DNA of 64,000 bases. Source: Galaxea fascicularis. Its lineage: Eukaryota > Cnidaria > Anthozoa > Scleractinia > Euphylliidae. The notes under the pieces were generated by a model. It was not told the origin of the DNA and did not search any database. It worked only from the letters and a program-made list of their open reading frames with translations. The position numbers and the translations under genes are program-made. Positions 35,674 to 49,480 of the stretch are shown here, one piece after another. How positions within the stretch are numbered: position 1 is the stretch's first letter; every line of letters begins with the position of its first letter. The stretch is from the NCBI GenBank assembly GCA_948470475.1, contig OX419346.1, positions 1,910,231 through 1,974,230 on the forward strand. Direction: 5' to 3'.

Positions 35674-38305
35674 ATCATGAAAACTTGATGAGGTTTGCTC
35701 TTCCTTTGGAAAAATAGCCGAACATTTTAATTCTGGTGCCCTGACAGCGATATCGAGTTCCAGAAAAGAAAAATACTTGGTCATGTCTGTCTACTTCTGA
35801 TACTTTCAATAAACAGCTGTCTACTACTGATACTTTCAATAACCGCTGAAGAAACATTAGGCATTCACATTGCATTCTTACATGGTTTTCATCAACAAAA
35901 TGAAACAGTTTCGTATGGATGAATAACATACTGACCTGAGTCAAAGCCAGCGTGGACCTCCCGAAATGAGTAATAGTCTGAGCGGTTTTGCTCATCAAAA
36001 AATCATTAAAAAATAAAGGAAAAGAAAGAAAAAGTTGTTGTGTCAACGGAAATCAGCCATTAAAAAAAATTACGTCTTATTTTCGTAACAAATTGCTTCC
36101 GGGTGTTAACGACGTATGCTCTGAGGAAGTTGAACTCGGAACTGATCGCACAAAACTACCCCCCGTGCAGATCAAAGTTGTAACTTCACGCACATATGCC
36201 CTTGAAAAAGAGCTTGGTATAACATGGGAAATTAAAAGCGTTAAGTAGGGGGAACCGGCGGGAAAGTTTTCGTCCGAGTTGTTAAATTAGTTGAAGCTGA
36301 TATACACTGAGGCACATTTATCTGGATTGCATTTTTAAGCAACATAAAAGACTTACGCTAAAGCACGACCAGACAGTTCGCTAGCAATTTACTTCATAAG
36401 TCCCTAAAACATCGCTGAACCTCAGGAATTCGGTCAATGCAAATCATCTTTGAGAATTTCCTTAACAGACTCGTTTAACACAAATATGGGCAAAAATGCT
36501 AATTTAATGCCTAAATATTTCTTGGTCAGCTCTTGAGATAAATCCGCGGAAATATAAATTATCATTGCATTTAGCCCCTGGCTAACCTGTTAATACGCCG
36601 CTTGATTTCAGGGATTCAAGATAGGTGATTTTGATAATCCTATTATCTCAGTCTGTTTATCTAAGGAAGTTGTGCTAAGCTGGATTAACGGTGATTATAC
36701 CTCCCAAAAATTGTCATTTTCAATTGGGAAGCACGATGAACAGTACGTAAGTAAAATTAAAGCTTTCTAATTCCATCCGTTCGATGCAAAAGCGATAAGA
36801 GAATCAAAATTGTAAGCAAAGTTGAAGTTAGGAAAAAATTCCATCCGTTTTGGGGAAACGTAGCCTTTCATCTGTATTTTCTGTATCGCTTTGTTTGACT
36901 GAATGACGTCACTTCCGTTATACTTCTTCTGCGGTGGATGTGCAAGCAAATATGTTGAATCAAGATTTTATTTGAAATCCCCTTCAAAGAGTTTAACGAC
37001 AACAAGGATTATAAGGACAAACAAATTTCTTTATGATGTCTTCTGTCTTTGGTCGGCACAGGGCCTACACGATCAGCAAACCATTTCAGAGTGTAATTAT
37101 CACTTCAGCCCGGCTAGCCATGCTTTCCAAGACGTTTCCGTTAAGTAAGTTAAGTTAACCGACAATATCCCAAAACAAAACAAAAAAAAAATCAAGGTTA
37201 AGTTACTTGACCACAGAAGTCACTGTATTAGACAACAAAAGTTTGTATTACACAACCGTTATGAAGCATCAATTTGCCAGAGTTGCTTTTGGAATTTTCA
37301 AACAGTTGAGTCATGTTCTCGTATGCATAACGTTTTCGTCATCGCTAACACAATTAGCAGTGTTGTTGGCCAAATAACGGCAAATAAAAAATTCCGTTAG
37401 GCTCTTGACAGCCAACTAGGTACTGTATTGTTCCAAAATAAGTGGGTCTCAATTGTAGATGTCACTGATTTGGCTTTTTAAACCAACGAGGATCGGTTGC
37501 TCGTTCTTTATAAAGCTAGTATCATTCTACTGACGGACTCAGGCATCGACATGGTGCCGTCCGCTGACTGGTTTTCTTAAAGTAATGATTGTAAACTCAA
37601 AAGCTAATGACCTGTTTCCAAACATATCGACATAAATCTAAAAAGCAAAATATTAACGCCAAATAGATTATGTTCAGTTTCAATAAATTTACCTCCAGCA
37701 ACTTAAATCAACTGTGCTCTTTAGTGGGCTTTCTTGCTTCTCTGACTCGTTCGCTTGTTATTTCGGTCCTCTGTGATATGCCAAAAAATCTTTAAATTAG
37801 GGAAACCCAAAACATGGCCAAAAATGTACTATGGACGACTTTTCCTGCAAAAAATCGATTATCTTTCTTTTACATTTCAAGGACTGTTTCGGCATGAGTA
37901 AAGGTCATTAAGCAGAATTTCTGTGAAGTTTGGGTCAGAAAACAGCAAAACCCAATGCCACTTTAAACCGGTCAGAAAGCCTGATTAACCAATACCATAT
38001 AAATAAAATTTTGACTGTGCAGGACTGAACTAATAGTAAGTAAGAAATTTGCCTAAAATTTGTCATTATCCCTTCCCATCCCACTCTTGGGGAAAACCAT
38101 GTCTTTCCCCTCAGAGTGTGGTGAGAGGAAATCTGCCAGATGGTATTGTTCCCAGCGATTACGTTGTTACCACAAGCTGTCAACAAACTCTCGATAACTA
38201 TATGAAATAAGCATATTCTAAGCCTATGTTTTTAAATGTGCCTCATAATATGTCGTAAACCAAATAAAATTACAAAATACGGCTAACGGTATGAAAAGAT
38301 ATATG

Positions 38306-38429
38306 TCAATTTAGTCGCAACTCGTTGCGCAAGTCATGCAAAATGTAGTAGGATTTTACGACTTTTTAACTGGTCCCAACACTCCAAGCGATAGGCCGAA
38401 GCAAAAGTCGCCAACGGCGTCTAAATTGA
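38306..38429. repeat. Small foldback element
   Basis: 'tcaatttagtcgc' at the left pairs with 'gcgtctaaattga' at the right around an AT-rich middle. Short non-autonomous element, low divergence at the tips only. Confidence 0.5.
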
Positions 38430-41400
38430 CTTTTTGATTGTTTTGATATCTCATCAACGTCACCCATCCAAGATTCTCATAACCCACTCTACATCCCAGC
38501 TTAGGTGACCTATGGCCACGCTTTTTTTTTTTCATTCTAAAAATCGTTTTGTCAGTACACTCGTGAGAGTGCGTAACACGTCGCAGTTCTAACGTTTAAT
38601 ACCAGTTCGAGAGTGCTAACGAAAACAGAGCAGCATTCTGGGAAACTATTTCCGTCAACAATTTTAATATCAAACGTTATGGTCACGTTCTGATCTGCTT
38701 CTTCTTGGTATAGTAAAGTATCGAACGCACAGAACAACAACAACAACAAAAAAAAAATATTCTGAATTGCACTGGCAACAGTAACATTCAAGGAACAATG
38801 ATTTTTATAAACTGCGCCTGTGGAGAATTCGAGGCAGATTCGAAAACATCACTGAAAGCACTGCTCCTAGAGTGCGTGAGAACCAAGTACTTTATTCATT
38901 TTTTTATTCTAAAGACTGCAAAAACACAAATCATATATGGGGTTTGGATAGCCAGAGATATCATACGTCTTTGGTTATGTGGTGACATTTCTCCTAAAAA
39001 TATACGTGTTAACAGCAACTCTGCACTTCTCAATCAGAGAAATTCGTGATTCTCGGTCAGGGGTGGCGGTTAGCATTAGAGAGGGAGCCTCCCTTAATAT
39101 TATTAATTTTCGTAAGTGAGTGCCAAGAAAGCGTGTGAAAATCCTGTATACATTTCCACGTCAGAAGTCTTATTTGGCCGGATATTGAGCTCTCAGAGGT
39201 ACAGAAGAAACACTCAACGTGCAAACGAAGTATTTTTGCAAAGGGCAAAATACATTTTTTCATGTCGCTCACTTGGGATGCGCGTATGGTCTTTTCGGCA
39301 AAGAAACCGAGCTGTTACTTCGTGCAATAACCGAAGGAACGTAGCGTTGAAAAGTATGTGCCTATTTAAAGATAGCTAGGTATAATTTAAGCTAAAAATT
39401 ACTGCAATGTGCGCTTGGAAAACTATTTTCATAAAACATGATGAATAAAAACTATTTAGAGACCCAGTGTTTAGTGATGTTGATTATGATGTGTTGTTTG
39501 TTTTTTAAATCCTAAGGTGTGACCATATCAGTTGTGAATGAAAGCTACTGAGCAGAACCTGTTTGTTTGTTTAGTTGTTTGCACTTAACCTTTAGGCAGT
39601 TTATGGAATGAGCCAAACTTTTGACTTGTCATGAGTTGTTTTGAGTTTAGGCAGCCGAGTCTGCTTACCTGAAATCCAAACAATAACTCTTTAAAATTAC
39701 ACAAAATGGAAATGCACAATAATATTTTCGTCTCGTTGTGAATATTGCCCTGTATTGTGATCTATGGCAGCATCTTACAGATTGCTTTGAAAATTAATGT
39801 GTCAAGCCTAGCACGAAACAGATGCAAATGCCTTTTTGTGAGATTTTCAGTTTCAGCTGTACATTGCTCCAAACACGGTAGAACTCGTGTCATTACTAAA
39901 ACCACCTTTTTGAAAATGAGAAGGCTGAGCTTGTTGTACTTGAATTAGACCAAAGAGGACAAATCCTAACCACACGTTTTATATTTTGCAAACACCCGCT
40001 ATTTTCCCGTGCGGAAACTGGTTAATTCTAATGAGAATTTAACTAATCTATCTATGGATTTGAAGCTCATTAAAACTAAACTTACAAACGTAAAACTATC
40101 TTGTTGTATCCCTTTGTCAAAGTTTTCAGTCCGAAAGTGAAAACCAATCTTGGCAATGCCATCAAAAGATTTGACTCCGGGCGATGGCTAGGGGCATAAC
40201 CCTATAAAATCCACCAACAGGCTTAATCAACTGTAAAACAAGATTGTATTTTTTTTTGGTCCAAGAAAGAAAGCACGTTCGTTATGTTATGTTTGTTTTT
40301 TTCTGTAATATATGTAAAACTTAATTTTGGATAAAACGTTCCCATGTACATGCAACAAAAAGTGATCGTTTTGTAAATTGTAGAGTCAGGCCATTACAGA
40401 GTAAACAAAACGCGAGAATTTCATGCGAGAATCAAAACGAAGAGATCGTCAACGGGAGCAGCCCCTTATAAAGAAAGAAGGAACCATTTGCATTACGGTA
40501 GGTGAAAGAGTAACAGGACATTGTAAAGTTCGAATCATCGCTTAGCCTCCCAGTGTGGTCAGTCACGGTGTATTCCAGAACAAGCTTAACAAACAAACAG
40601 TGAAATCAAGAAAATACTATGTCGACTGTTTCTTGGCACCGTTTATCGTGTTGATAATAAGGAGATATGATCCAAGTATATTTTCTATTTTTTTAGCGGA
40701 TGTTTTGATGAAATCAGTTGACCTTGCTAATCCAGCAAAAATACACCCTTGAATGGCATGCGTACCGGAGGAGGTTTGTTTGATCGGCCTTGTTTGCATG
40801 CATACATGTCTGTGATTTGGTCACCAGCTTCAGGTGTCTGTGTGTGCTAAAACTTGTTCCTGTTCGGTGGGACAGAGGAAGGGACCTGGCTAACTATCCC
40901 GATTTTCACACGACCTACCTATAAGTAGAAACTGATATTTCAATAGGGTGACCCTTTCAGCCGAGAGGCTCAACGGAGACTCTACCATTTCACTGACAAA
41001 TTGCTGAAATTACTTAAAACGATAAAAAAAGAGAATGCACTTCGCTAAACATTTAACACTCATAGCATCAAAAAACGGCAATAGTACTTTTCAACTTCAT
41101 TAAAAACTGATCGAAAAAGATGAAGAAATTTGACCCTAAGAAATAACGAAGTCAAAAATTGTCGATAGAAAAAGAAACAGCAGAGGAATATAAATTTTAG
41201 TTAATTTTTATTTGTTGGGCTTGAAACGGTGGATGGAAAGAAAATTTCCCTGGAAGAATAATTTGAAAAACGTACTCGAAGTATTCGAAGTACGCCTTTA
41301 TTGGTAGCGTCTCCTACATTCCATAAAAAATAAAGTTTATGTGTGTATGTATGTACAATGGTAAACACTTCGTTAAGGTCTTCTGGCTGGGATGTAACTG

Positions 41401-43543
41401 ATACACGAGGTACTCCCAAACAACATTCTACGGAAAGCTTATTCCTGATGGCCCTCCCCCGTGATAAATTGCTCTGGCTAACCGCATATTAATCTATCTT
41501 ATCTTATGCAAGATACATTTTTATTCAATTTTTCGGGATTTATGCCAGTCTTTTGAAGGTAATACCGGTTACAGGATTTTACCTCGTTGTAGATTTGGCA
41601 TTCCTAGGGTTAACTTATCTGGTCAATGACACTTCACTGAGCATTTAATCGTTCAAACCGTCCGAAGTACTTTCCTAAATTGCCCCAGTTTTGACTGACA
41701 GATGCTAGAAATAACTTAGAAGCTGCTCCATTTGGCGTTGTGAAACGCATGCAATTACCAATTACTTTGACTTCGATAAACGCATCAAGATAACTTTGTT
41801 GGCATCCATATTTAATCCACGTAGTCATACCACCAGGATCGCCTTTCGCAGTCCTCATTTTAACTCCTTGTTTACGTTCCTAAGAATTAAGACTCAACAC
41901 TGTTGGCTCCAGATTTCACCACTCTCAACGCTTAACGACGCTCGACACAATTTGGCAACCTTCCTAAGATGTCCTTTAGAAATTTCTGTTAGTAGACAAG
42001 TGGCAATTTACTTAACATCGTTTCAAAATGACCCCTTTGTTTGTGCACGAATTAGCGCATCTTTAAGCTGTCACGTTGGCGTGTCAACGATTTCCTCAAA
42101 TAGCTCTCAATACACGATACACATATTCTAATTGCGTTAACAGAGGTAATAAGATCACAAGTGCACGGGAAGTAGACATTTTCAAGAAGAGCGCTACAAT
42201 CATATTTTCCCACATATATTTATCTCTACGAAACATCACGTACTAGCAAAATAAACCAATCCATTTATTTCCGAGATATCTCACACGAGTTTCTCCAATC
42301 AAGAGGCGGATATTGCGTTAAAGAAGTAAATAGATATCTTATTTCCTATCCCAATGCTCTCTGACCAAGCTCGAGACAGGTGCGCAGAAACTACAGCGGC
42401 TGGGTTAGACTGTTTTTATTGCAAATTAAAAGCTCTTTAACAAATGTTCTTTTAAGTGTAACAACCAACGACTTTAAAATTTTAAGAGGCCAACATTTAT
42501 TTTAAAAAAATGATTATTTATTGTGATCTTAACTCTTATCTGCATTGTTTGTTCGAGCCCTTTTTTTAACACTAGGATTCGTTTAACTTTTTTAGTTCTC
42601 GTCTTGCTGAAAGCAGTAGAGAGTAAGAATTGTGAAGATTCCTGGAATTTATTTTGCATTTTGCGGTTAAATCGGAAAAGCAATGGAGACGAGAAAATCT
42701 GAAACATTACCCGATAATCAAACCCCTTGCAACGAAGAAAAAGTTTTCTATAATTCCAAGAGGTAATCCTATTCAGAAACAAACACGTGCAAAACATTAC
42801 TCTGAAGCTAGCAAGCTAAATAATGAGTCAAAAATTACAAACATTTTTAAGTAAAACAGTGTAATCAGGGACAGATTTGAATTGGCTTCTAGTGCTCCCA
42901 AATACTTTCCCCTTATAAGGAAAATAATTTGTTTTAGTAGTTAGAGCTAAAATTAACTCTTTCGGGACCTGTGAAAATTCTAAGGAACTGTTATCTGGAA
43001 TTCTAGCTTATGATTCAAACTACTTGCTTATGATTTAAACTACTGCGTGCAGCTACTCAAGCTACTATTTCACGGGCAGTGGTTTTGCTTCTAAAAATTC
43101 ACAGTGTGATGTTACAATGTTTCTTTCAATGCTGCTTTATTAAGGTAATTAACGGACGAAAAAAGAACAAAAATTCCGTCCGCGCGCCGTATGCCCCTTG
43201 TGCCAGGTCCGTAAGACAACGATACGCCGACCGGAAATAGCACGCTGGGAGAAATTCATTTATAGACATACTTATCCGCAAATTTGTCGTAGGCCTGCTA
43301 AAGCTGGGGACTGATTGCTGGTAGGCCAAAACAACCCTAAAAAAACGCATGTGTCATAACCTTGTACTTAACGACAAAGACACAGTGTTTGAATTGAAGG
43401 AGATTTTAAAATTCCTCAGGAAGAAGAAACATTGCAAATAAGTCGAGTGGCTTTTCCTGCTTAGAAAAATAATCCACGAGCCAATATGACATCACGATGA
43501 TTGATGTCACGAGTAGTGGGAGGGTGGTGTGGTTCGTGGCACC

Positions 43544-43580
43544 TATAAAAGACAGCATTTCGAATCGTTAAGCTCAGTTC
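43544..43580 (+). promoter_or_regulatory. TATA box and initiator of peptide gene 3
   Basis: 'tataaaa' at 43544-43550 is followed 32 bases later by 'ctcagttc', a good initiator with the A at 43576. The next plausible donor is 90 bases downstream. Spacing between TATA and initiator fits a focused RNA polymerase II promoter. Confidence 0.6.
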
Positions 43581-43666
43581 AACCGAGAAAACGAAGAAAA
43601 GTATTCCACGAACTCTTCAGAAACCTGTAGCTCTCATTAGTGCCTGGAAGGAGTTTCGCACCACAG
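43576..43666 (+). other. Noncoding first exon of peptide gene 3
   Basis: The presumed transcript starts at the initiator A and runs about 91 bases to a donor (ccacag|gtacga). It contains no ATG. The first acceptor that fits the signal-peptide exon is at 45513, giving a 1.85-kb intron in the 5' untranslated region. The link between the two is inferred from orientation and position. Confidence 0.45.
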
Positions 43667-45556
43667 GTACGAGGTATATGTTTTCAAAAAACATATCAAT
43701 ACACATGTAACACGCTAACTGTTTGGTATATGCAACGCTGATCGACTTACGCGAGCAAGTTGCGTGTCAGCTAACTTCTGTCTAAGTCATTGGTGGCCTA
43801 AAACATTATCTTACTTATTTGATTGTACGAACTAGTCATCAAGTAAAGCAGTTTTAAATTGAGTGATTTGCAAACTGACTGCCATCACCCGTGGCCGGGT
43901 GTTACCTTAACGAGTGACCATTTACGAGAAACACGTGCCCTAGTTTTCAAGCATTTTTACGAAGTGCTATCTACTACTACTACAATGCCATTTTGGAAGT
44001 CCGCATAGTATGGTCGCTTCTGGGACTAAAAGAAGGTTATTAATGGCTCGGCAAAAGAACGGCTTATAGTGCTTTTTCAAAAACCGGTGAAGTTATCGTA
44101 TTGCGTGGTTAAACGAAAACTTAGTGAAAGAGTAAGTGCGCGCTTGGCAAGGATTCGTTCAAGCTAGTTATATTCTAAATATGTTAGGCTAAGTGCTCAC
44201 TAAATTAAAGTTGGTAATTGAACGTCATTTAAAAAGTTCGGCACTCACGTGGCACTCCGCACTGGTCAAACACATTGAAATCAACTGAAAAAAGGGCAAA
44301 TTTTTCACAGATGCAGCTCGTCACTTTGAGTATGTGCGTTTGATTCAATCGAATTTCATGAATTTAGGTATTTCGATGGGAAGGTATGATTTGTTGTTGA
44401 AACGAATAGACTACAAAGACAAAAAAAAATCTCGATACATTTTGAGAGATTTAAGTGACTGATTTGTGGCCGAAAATTGCAATCCAAACGGTTTTTTCAT
44501 AGAAACTGTTGGTTGCATAAGGGAGAGATCGCATTACAAAGGCTTACTAACTTTAGATGGCATGTAGACAAGTAATAAAAATCACGTCTAAAAACGCTGC
44601 TCAGCGACCGAAATATGCTATCACGTGAAGGCACGTGGCTTGTGTACACTGATGGAAGTTCTCTGTTTTCGTTGCGCAACACTTGTTCCTTGCTTTGATT
44701 ACGTTACTCCAAACGTATATTTTATGAAAATACGTGAGATGAATCCTTCCGACGTCGACCCGCCCTAGTTTTTAACGTTGATTGGTGCTACGTGGCAAAA
44801 CTGATGTGTAGTAAGCTAGCAAGAGAGGATTTATTCACGGGATAATCAACTTAGCAAAATGAGATTCGGTGGGGACTGACACAGTAACATTCAGTTTGTG
44901 ACCATACCAAAGGAATTGCACAACATCAAGGCTACAAAGAGGAAACTTCTTGAGCTAATCTTACGCCAATTCATTATCTTGCAACTCCACTTAAAAAGGA
45001 ATGCGTCACACCCGCCTACAAATTAAAATGCTCCACGAGATTACACTTGTTTAAGATAAGTTGTGGTTTGTAATTGTTCCCGGTCAAACAATAGAATTCT
45101 GCTCTGCGTTTTCACAATCTTACAAAACCAATAAAATAGTTGAAAGAAAACAATTTTGTTGGAATGGTGATTCAAGCTTGCGTATCGTTGCCAACTGCCA
45201 AGTTCCGCAGAAAATGCTGGAAAGGAATCCAATTAGTTAACTTCAAAAAGTTAAGATCAAAACAAGAAAATAATCTCAATTTTCATTTGGCAATATATCA
45301 AGACACAAGCTCCATGCTATGATCTGTTTGGAAACTTCAATCTATCAGGTCACACTTCGGAATTTCATTTAAACATACCTGACCTTATAACAAAATGTAT
45401 TGAGTTGTCTCAGGAGCCCATAATGGGCTTCTGGTTGTCTTTAATTTATCGGAGGGGTTTAACGCCCCCACAATAATCCCAGAGCCGTTAATAATATTTT
45501 ATCCGTGTTGCAGTCATTGAAACAAATCAGTTGACGACCACTCCTGCTGATCAATA

Positions 45557-46943
45557 ATGAAGGCGTCAAACTTCTACGCAATCGCTGTTCTGTTAGTTGG
45601 TTTGGTGATGTTAGCGTCAGCAAGACCAAGATTTGAAGTGAAGGAACTTCAAATGGGAAGACGCATATTAGAGGTGAGCTTTCACATAAACCATCGAATG
45701 TTATTTAAGAATTCACCGATATTAATTTGTGCCAAACGAAGTGCAGGTTTGAAAAATTTTGTGAATTTGCCACTTGGAGAAAATGAAATTGAAGTAATTA
45801 AGTAAGTAAGTAAGTAAGAACTTTATTTAAGTGTCAATGTATTTAGCCAATGTGGGCTAACTGGGGACATTATTGCCTCTACCATGGGCTCATTCTCTAC
45901 CTACAAATTCTTATTAAAAGAATAAATTCTCATAAAAATAGGATTAAAATATTGTTCTACAATAAAAGAAAATAGAAGAACATATGTTCTTTTTCGAAAT
46001 TCTAAAATTCTATATTAATGTAAATTTAAAATTCTAAACTGAATTCCTTATTTCTGAATAGATGGGTGAGGCCTCTTATTTCGGGTGCAAAACTTACTGG
46101 CCGCACAGGTTACAGCAATTGCTGTTGTTACTTATGATGCAGGACAAAAGTCTTAGGACAATTGCCTCTCTACCCCCCCCCCCCCGAAAAACCAGATGCG
46201 TCCATCGACCGCTGGAATGTTGCAATATTGTCTGGGGGGAGCTGGGTTCTAAAGGACGCAGTAAAAGAACAACATTCGTTTGAGGGTCCCCTATACTTTT
46301 TTCGTGAAACGTGATTGGGACTATTTTTTCTCGGGAAACGTGATTTAGGTTTATTTGTTCATTCGTGCTTCGTGATTGCCGATATTTGCTTTATCGTGAA
46401 CGTGAACGAATTTTGGGAATTATCCATGACGCGTGAACAGTCTCAATATTTTTACGTGAATGCATTTTCCAAAGTGTTGTAGGGGACCCTCTCGTTTCTG
46501 TTGTAAGGGTAGAAGTGTGCGTAGTGAAATTTTCTGGTTTTCGCCCAAGTTTGTCAAGTGTTTACTTCTACCAGTTCAGGAAAGTCAATGATATGTTAAT
46601 ATTGGAAACTTTGCTACTTTTTCAGGATGCATTAAAGCTTCATTCAAGAGTTGCCACCGATAGGAAAGAGAGCGAAGAAGACAAGAACGAAACAGATTTC
46701 ATGAAAAAGCTGTTTGACTTAAATGAGCACGAGAGCAACCCCAACTTCTTGGACACCAAGTCAAAACTGCCCACACCAGAAAACGGTCCTCGGCAGTCTG
46801 ATGCGGCACCTAATGAAAACAGTTATCGACCCAAGACACGAGTACGCAGGCGTTGTTCACCTGTACTCTTCGGGTGCACTACACCTTCAACCATAATACG
46901 TAAACACAGGAAGCATAAACAAGCTTACAACAGGCGTTTCTAG
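45557..46943 (+). CDS. Peptide gene 3: secreted precursor with RRR-CSPVLFGC loop
   Basis: Predicted 144-residue secreted precursor, family not recognised. The signal exon begins after a consensus acceptor (ccgtgttgcag, ends 45513); ATG at 45557. It gives MKASNFYAIAVLLVGLVMLA with cleavage likely at SA|RP, and ends GRRILE at a phase-0 donor (GAG|gtgagc, 45673). The second coding exon (46626-46943) follows ctttttcag and reads in phase 0. It has an acidic spacer (ESEEDKNETD), a Pro/Asn-rich stretch, then KTRVRRR and C116-SPVLFG-C123, TTPSTII and a basic tail (RKHRKHK). Polybasic sites on both sides of the six-residue loop predict release of a cyclic peptide. The size and plan recall cyclic neuropeptides in general, but no family match is claimed. 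Both splice sites are strong, making this the best supported of the set. Confidence 0.75.
45789..45935 (-). mobile_element. Probable LINE/SINE 3' tail in peptide gene 3 intron
   Basis: A (TAAG)n tract at 45795-45820 abuts 'aactttatttaagtgtc'. Read on the minus strand this is a body followed by AATAAAG and a short simple-repeat tail, as in some CR1/L2-type non-LTR elements. No reverse transcriptase is in view, so class is tentative. Confidence 0.45.
46282..46491. mobile_element. MITE in peptide gene 3 intron
   Basis: 'gagggtcccct' at the left pairs with 'aggggaccctc' at the right. The interior has degenerate 'cgtgaaacgtgattgg' units. It lies just upstream of the second coding exon, about 130 bases from its acceptor. 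Confidence 0.7.
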
Positions 46944-47331
46944 AGAGGAAAACAGACGCACAAACCAAACATAGTTTTTGTGGTGAAATTAAACTTGACG
47001 CGCGTGCAACAGTACGTTAGTCTTAATTGTTTATAGCCACCACGTTCTAATGCAGTGGCAACTTTCTCATTTCTCCTTAGTTTTACTTCAGAAAGCAACT
47101 CTCCTCATCCATACAAACCTAACTTATCTCAACAGCTACGTAATTGCTAAGCGTACGCCTGAGCTGTTGAATAATGGAAAACTAAACCTTTCTTTTTAAA
47201 TTTCCTCTTCTGTTGTGCAAGTCATATAAATGAGCAATAATTTATAAAAGTGTAAAAAGGGTAGTTTATTTAACATCTATGTAAGTGAAGGCGCACTTGT
47301 TTCGCTGTATTTATGAGAAAAAAAAAGATGA

Positions 47332-47337
47332 AATAAA
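47332..47337 (+). terminator. Possible polyadenylation signal of peptide gene 3
   Basis: AATAAA about 390 bases after the stop codon at 46943; no closer canonical hexamer was seen. Confidence 0.35.
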
Positions 47338-49480
47338 AGGAATATTGAAGTGAATATTATGCTTGTTTTATCAGTTCCTCGACTGAAAGAATTGGGACGG
47401 ATTTTGACAACATCTTTTCGTGTGTTTGGGATAGAAAATGATTCTAAAACTGTATGTTTATTACACGAGAGCAATAAATGCTACTTTAAGATTCCTGATA
47501 CGAAATCCCTTCGCAGTCTTAGTAATGTTAACTAGAACTCTGTCCTAGACATTTTCTGTCCATATCCGAATGAATTACAGATAAGCAATGACTAGCAACA
47601 TTGCTAGTGTGTGTTTAGGCGATGTTATTTGTACAGACAATTCGCTAAGAAAAAACATATTTACGCAAAATGAATTTCAAAGCTAGAAAAGGCGAAGCAG
47701 CGCCATGATGGAGATACGCCGGTAGCTCGATTCTCGCACACGGCTAGAGCAGTCCTTGCTACAAGACGTTTTTCACCAGTTAATCTGATTTTCCGGCAGA
47801 AGATACGTAAATCATCTCAGTAACTTGAGTTAATAGAGAAGTAACAGTGTTTCTTAGGGGCCGTTCATTTTTTATGCGGTAGGGGTATTGGTGGGATTTG
47901 ATGGGTATCTCCTGTAATATATGATGACCCCTCTATCAATTAGAATTTATTGCCCTCAGGTAGTCTTCAATATTTCAACAATGTTCAGCAATACTCGGTT
48001 TTTCAGTATAACTGAAAATCACGGAGCTCTGCATCATACACTTTTGCAAAATTTAAAGATGTCCAAGCTCTATTTTCTTTACGGCCTTCACCTATTTCAA
48101 CATACTCACTTCGTTTTGGTAACAATATTATTGTTTTTTGTTTTGCTCGAAAACACTTCAAGAACGACAAGAGCGGCGCGCAACGCCTTTGGAGATGTCA
48201 CAGTAGGCTGTACTATTTGGTAGCATGTTATTCTTGGATATTTTCAGCTGTTCATAGTTTGCAGGTTTCCGGCAATCCATATGAAACCATCAGTGAGCTT
48301 TAATAAACTCATTTATATCCCATACCAACTGATTGGAGCTTTAACTACTTGTTCGTAACCTGTACTGAGAGAGCCCTACAATTGATGGAGACTGCATGAA
48401 ATCTTGTTCTGTGTCTATCATTCTTTATTTCTCAGTTTGATGCTCATATGAAAGCTGGGTTTGTAATGTTTCGTGCGGCCATTACTTCGAAAACGTAATG
48501 TAATGTTTTCAACGTTTCTTATAGCGTAACTTCGGAATCCATAAAATGTTTAAAGGTTTCTTTGAACAGATGTAGGTTGCGAGCGATTATTCAGCTTTTC
48601 TCTGGTTAAATTATGCACTTCTTCGTCAGCGAACCAATTCTTTTCATTCTGTGGAAAACGCCCAGTTGTTCTCAGGAAATCAGTGTTATCCGTAATCTTG
48701 GAGGTACAGGGTAGCGTTCCTCGACTCGCCATACCGCAGACAACAAGTACTACTCACAAAATACATCAATTCTCACGACCTTGCTGCCAAAACTATTAAA
48801 CAGGTGAGCTGACAATCCCAGACTTAATCCACTTGAGATGATTGCTAAAACCGAAATTGTGGTGAAGAGCTTAGAAACTTTAAATAACGTCTATGAATAG
48901 TGGGCGAAGTTGTTAAGTACATTCAGAAAGCTAGGGGACCAACATGATAACTATAAAAGGGATAGGATATGTCGGACAGTTATGCTCACAGTAAAATGCA
49001 GCTATGTTCCACGACTTACTAACACGAATAGGCAATGCAAGTCCTGTTGAACATTTGATCTAATTAAAATCGAGAAAAATGTGCTCTTTACCTCCATGCA
49101 ATGAGATGCATGGCATAGTTCTTTGACGAAATATAACATCTTTTTTTGGTTGTTTTGCACTTCTGTCTTAATCGGAGACAACGCAAATACTTGGTATCAC
49201 CTTTATGCTTTATCATATTCATATCTTTCAGTAGATTGGATTGATGCCAGAGATATTTGCAGACGACGTTCCATACGCCCTAGAAACAAAGGCGTGTGTG
49301 GCTTTTCCAGCTTGCGGTCAAATACTGTCTGAAAATGATTATTTTCCTGATGCGATGTTATTCAGTAGTGGCAGGTTTCAAAACAGGTTTAATGCGCTTT
49401 ACCTCCTACCTTAGAAATCAGATACTAAATTAGCATGGGTGTACTACGTTTGAGTCAATCGTGTAACTGTAAGTAATCAG

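Larger units (their letters stand above)
32395..43543. other. Long stretch with repeats and no confident gene
   Basis: About 11 kb. A 500-base MITE (32872-33373), a tandem duplication (35423-35673), a small foldback (38306-38429), and one possible terminal exon at 33402-33630 (separate entry) are all that I can describe. Open frames at 36000-36248 (+), 38552-38791 (-) and 41634-41858 (-) have protein-like composition but no recognisable domain, ATG or splice context good enough to call. Confidence 0.45.

Noticed and set aside
38552..38791. Minus-strand frame with NVTITFDIKIVDG-type sequence resembling a beta-rich domain
   Set aside because: The start runs through a simple repeat, no ATG is present and no partner exon could be placed.
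47350..47535. Frame with two cysteines eight positions apart (CLLHESNKC)
   Set aside because: No signal peptide or basic processing sites; lies in the 3' flank of peptide gene 3 and looks like chance.
48059..48223. ATG frame with a strong hydrophobic N-terminus, possible further peptide gene
   Set aside because: No good donor and no in-phase second exon; the nearest two-cysteine frame (about 49223-49330) does not match in phase.
49223..49332. Two-cysteine basic segment (CRRRSIRPRNKGVC) after a pyrimidine-rich acceptor
   Set aside because: Interesting beside the peptide genes, but no signal exon in matching phase could be found, so it is not called as a gene.
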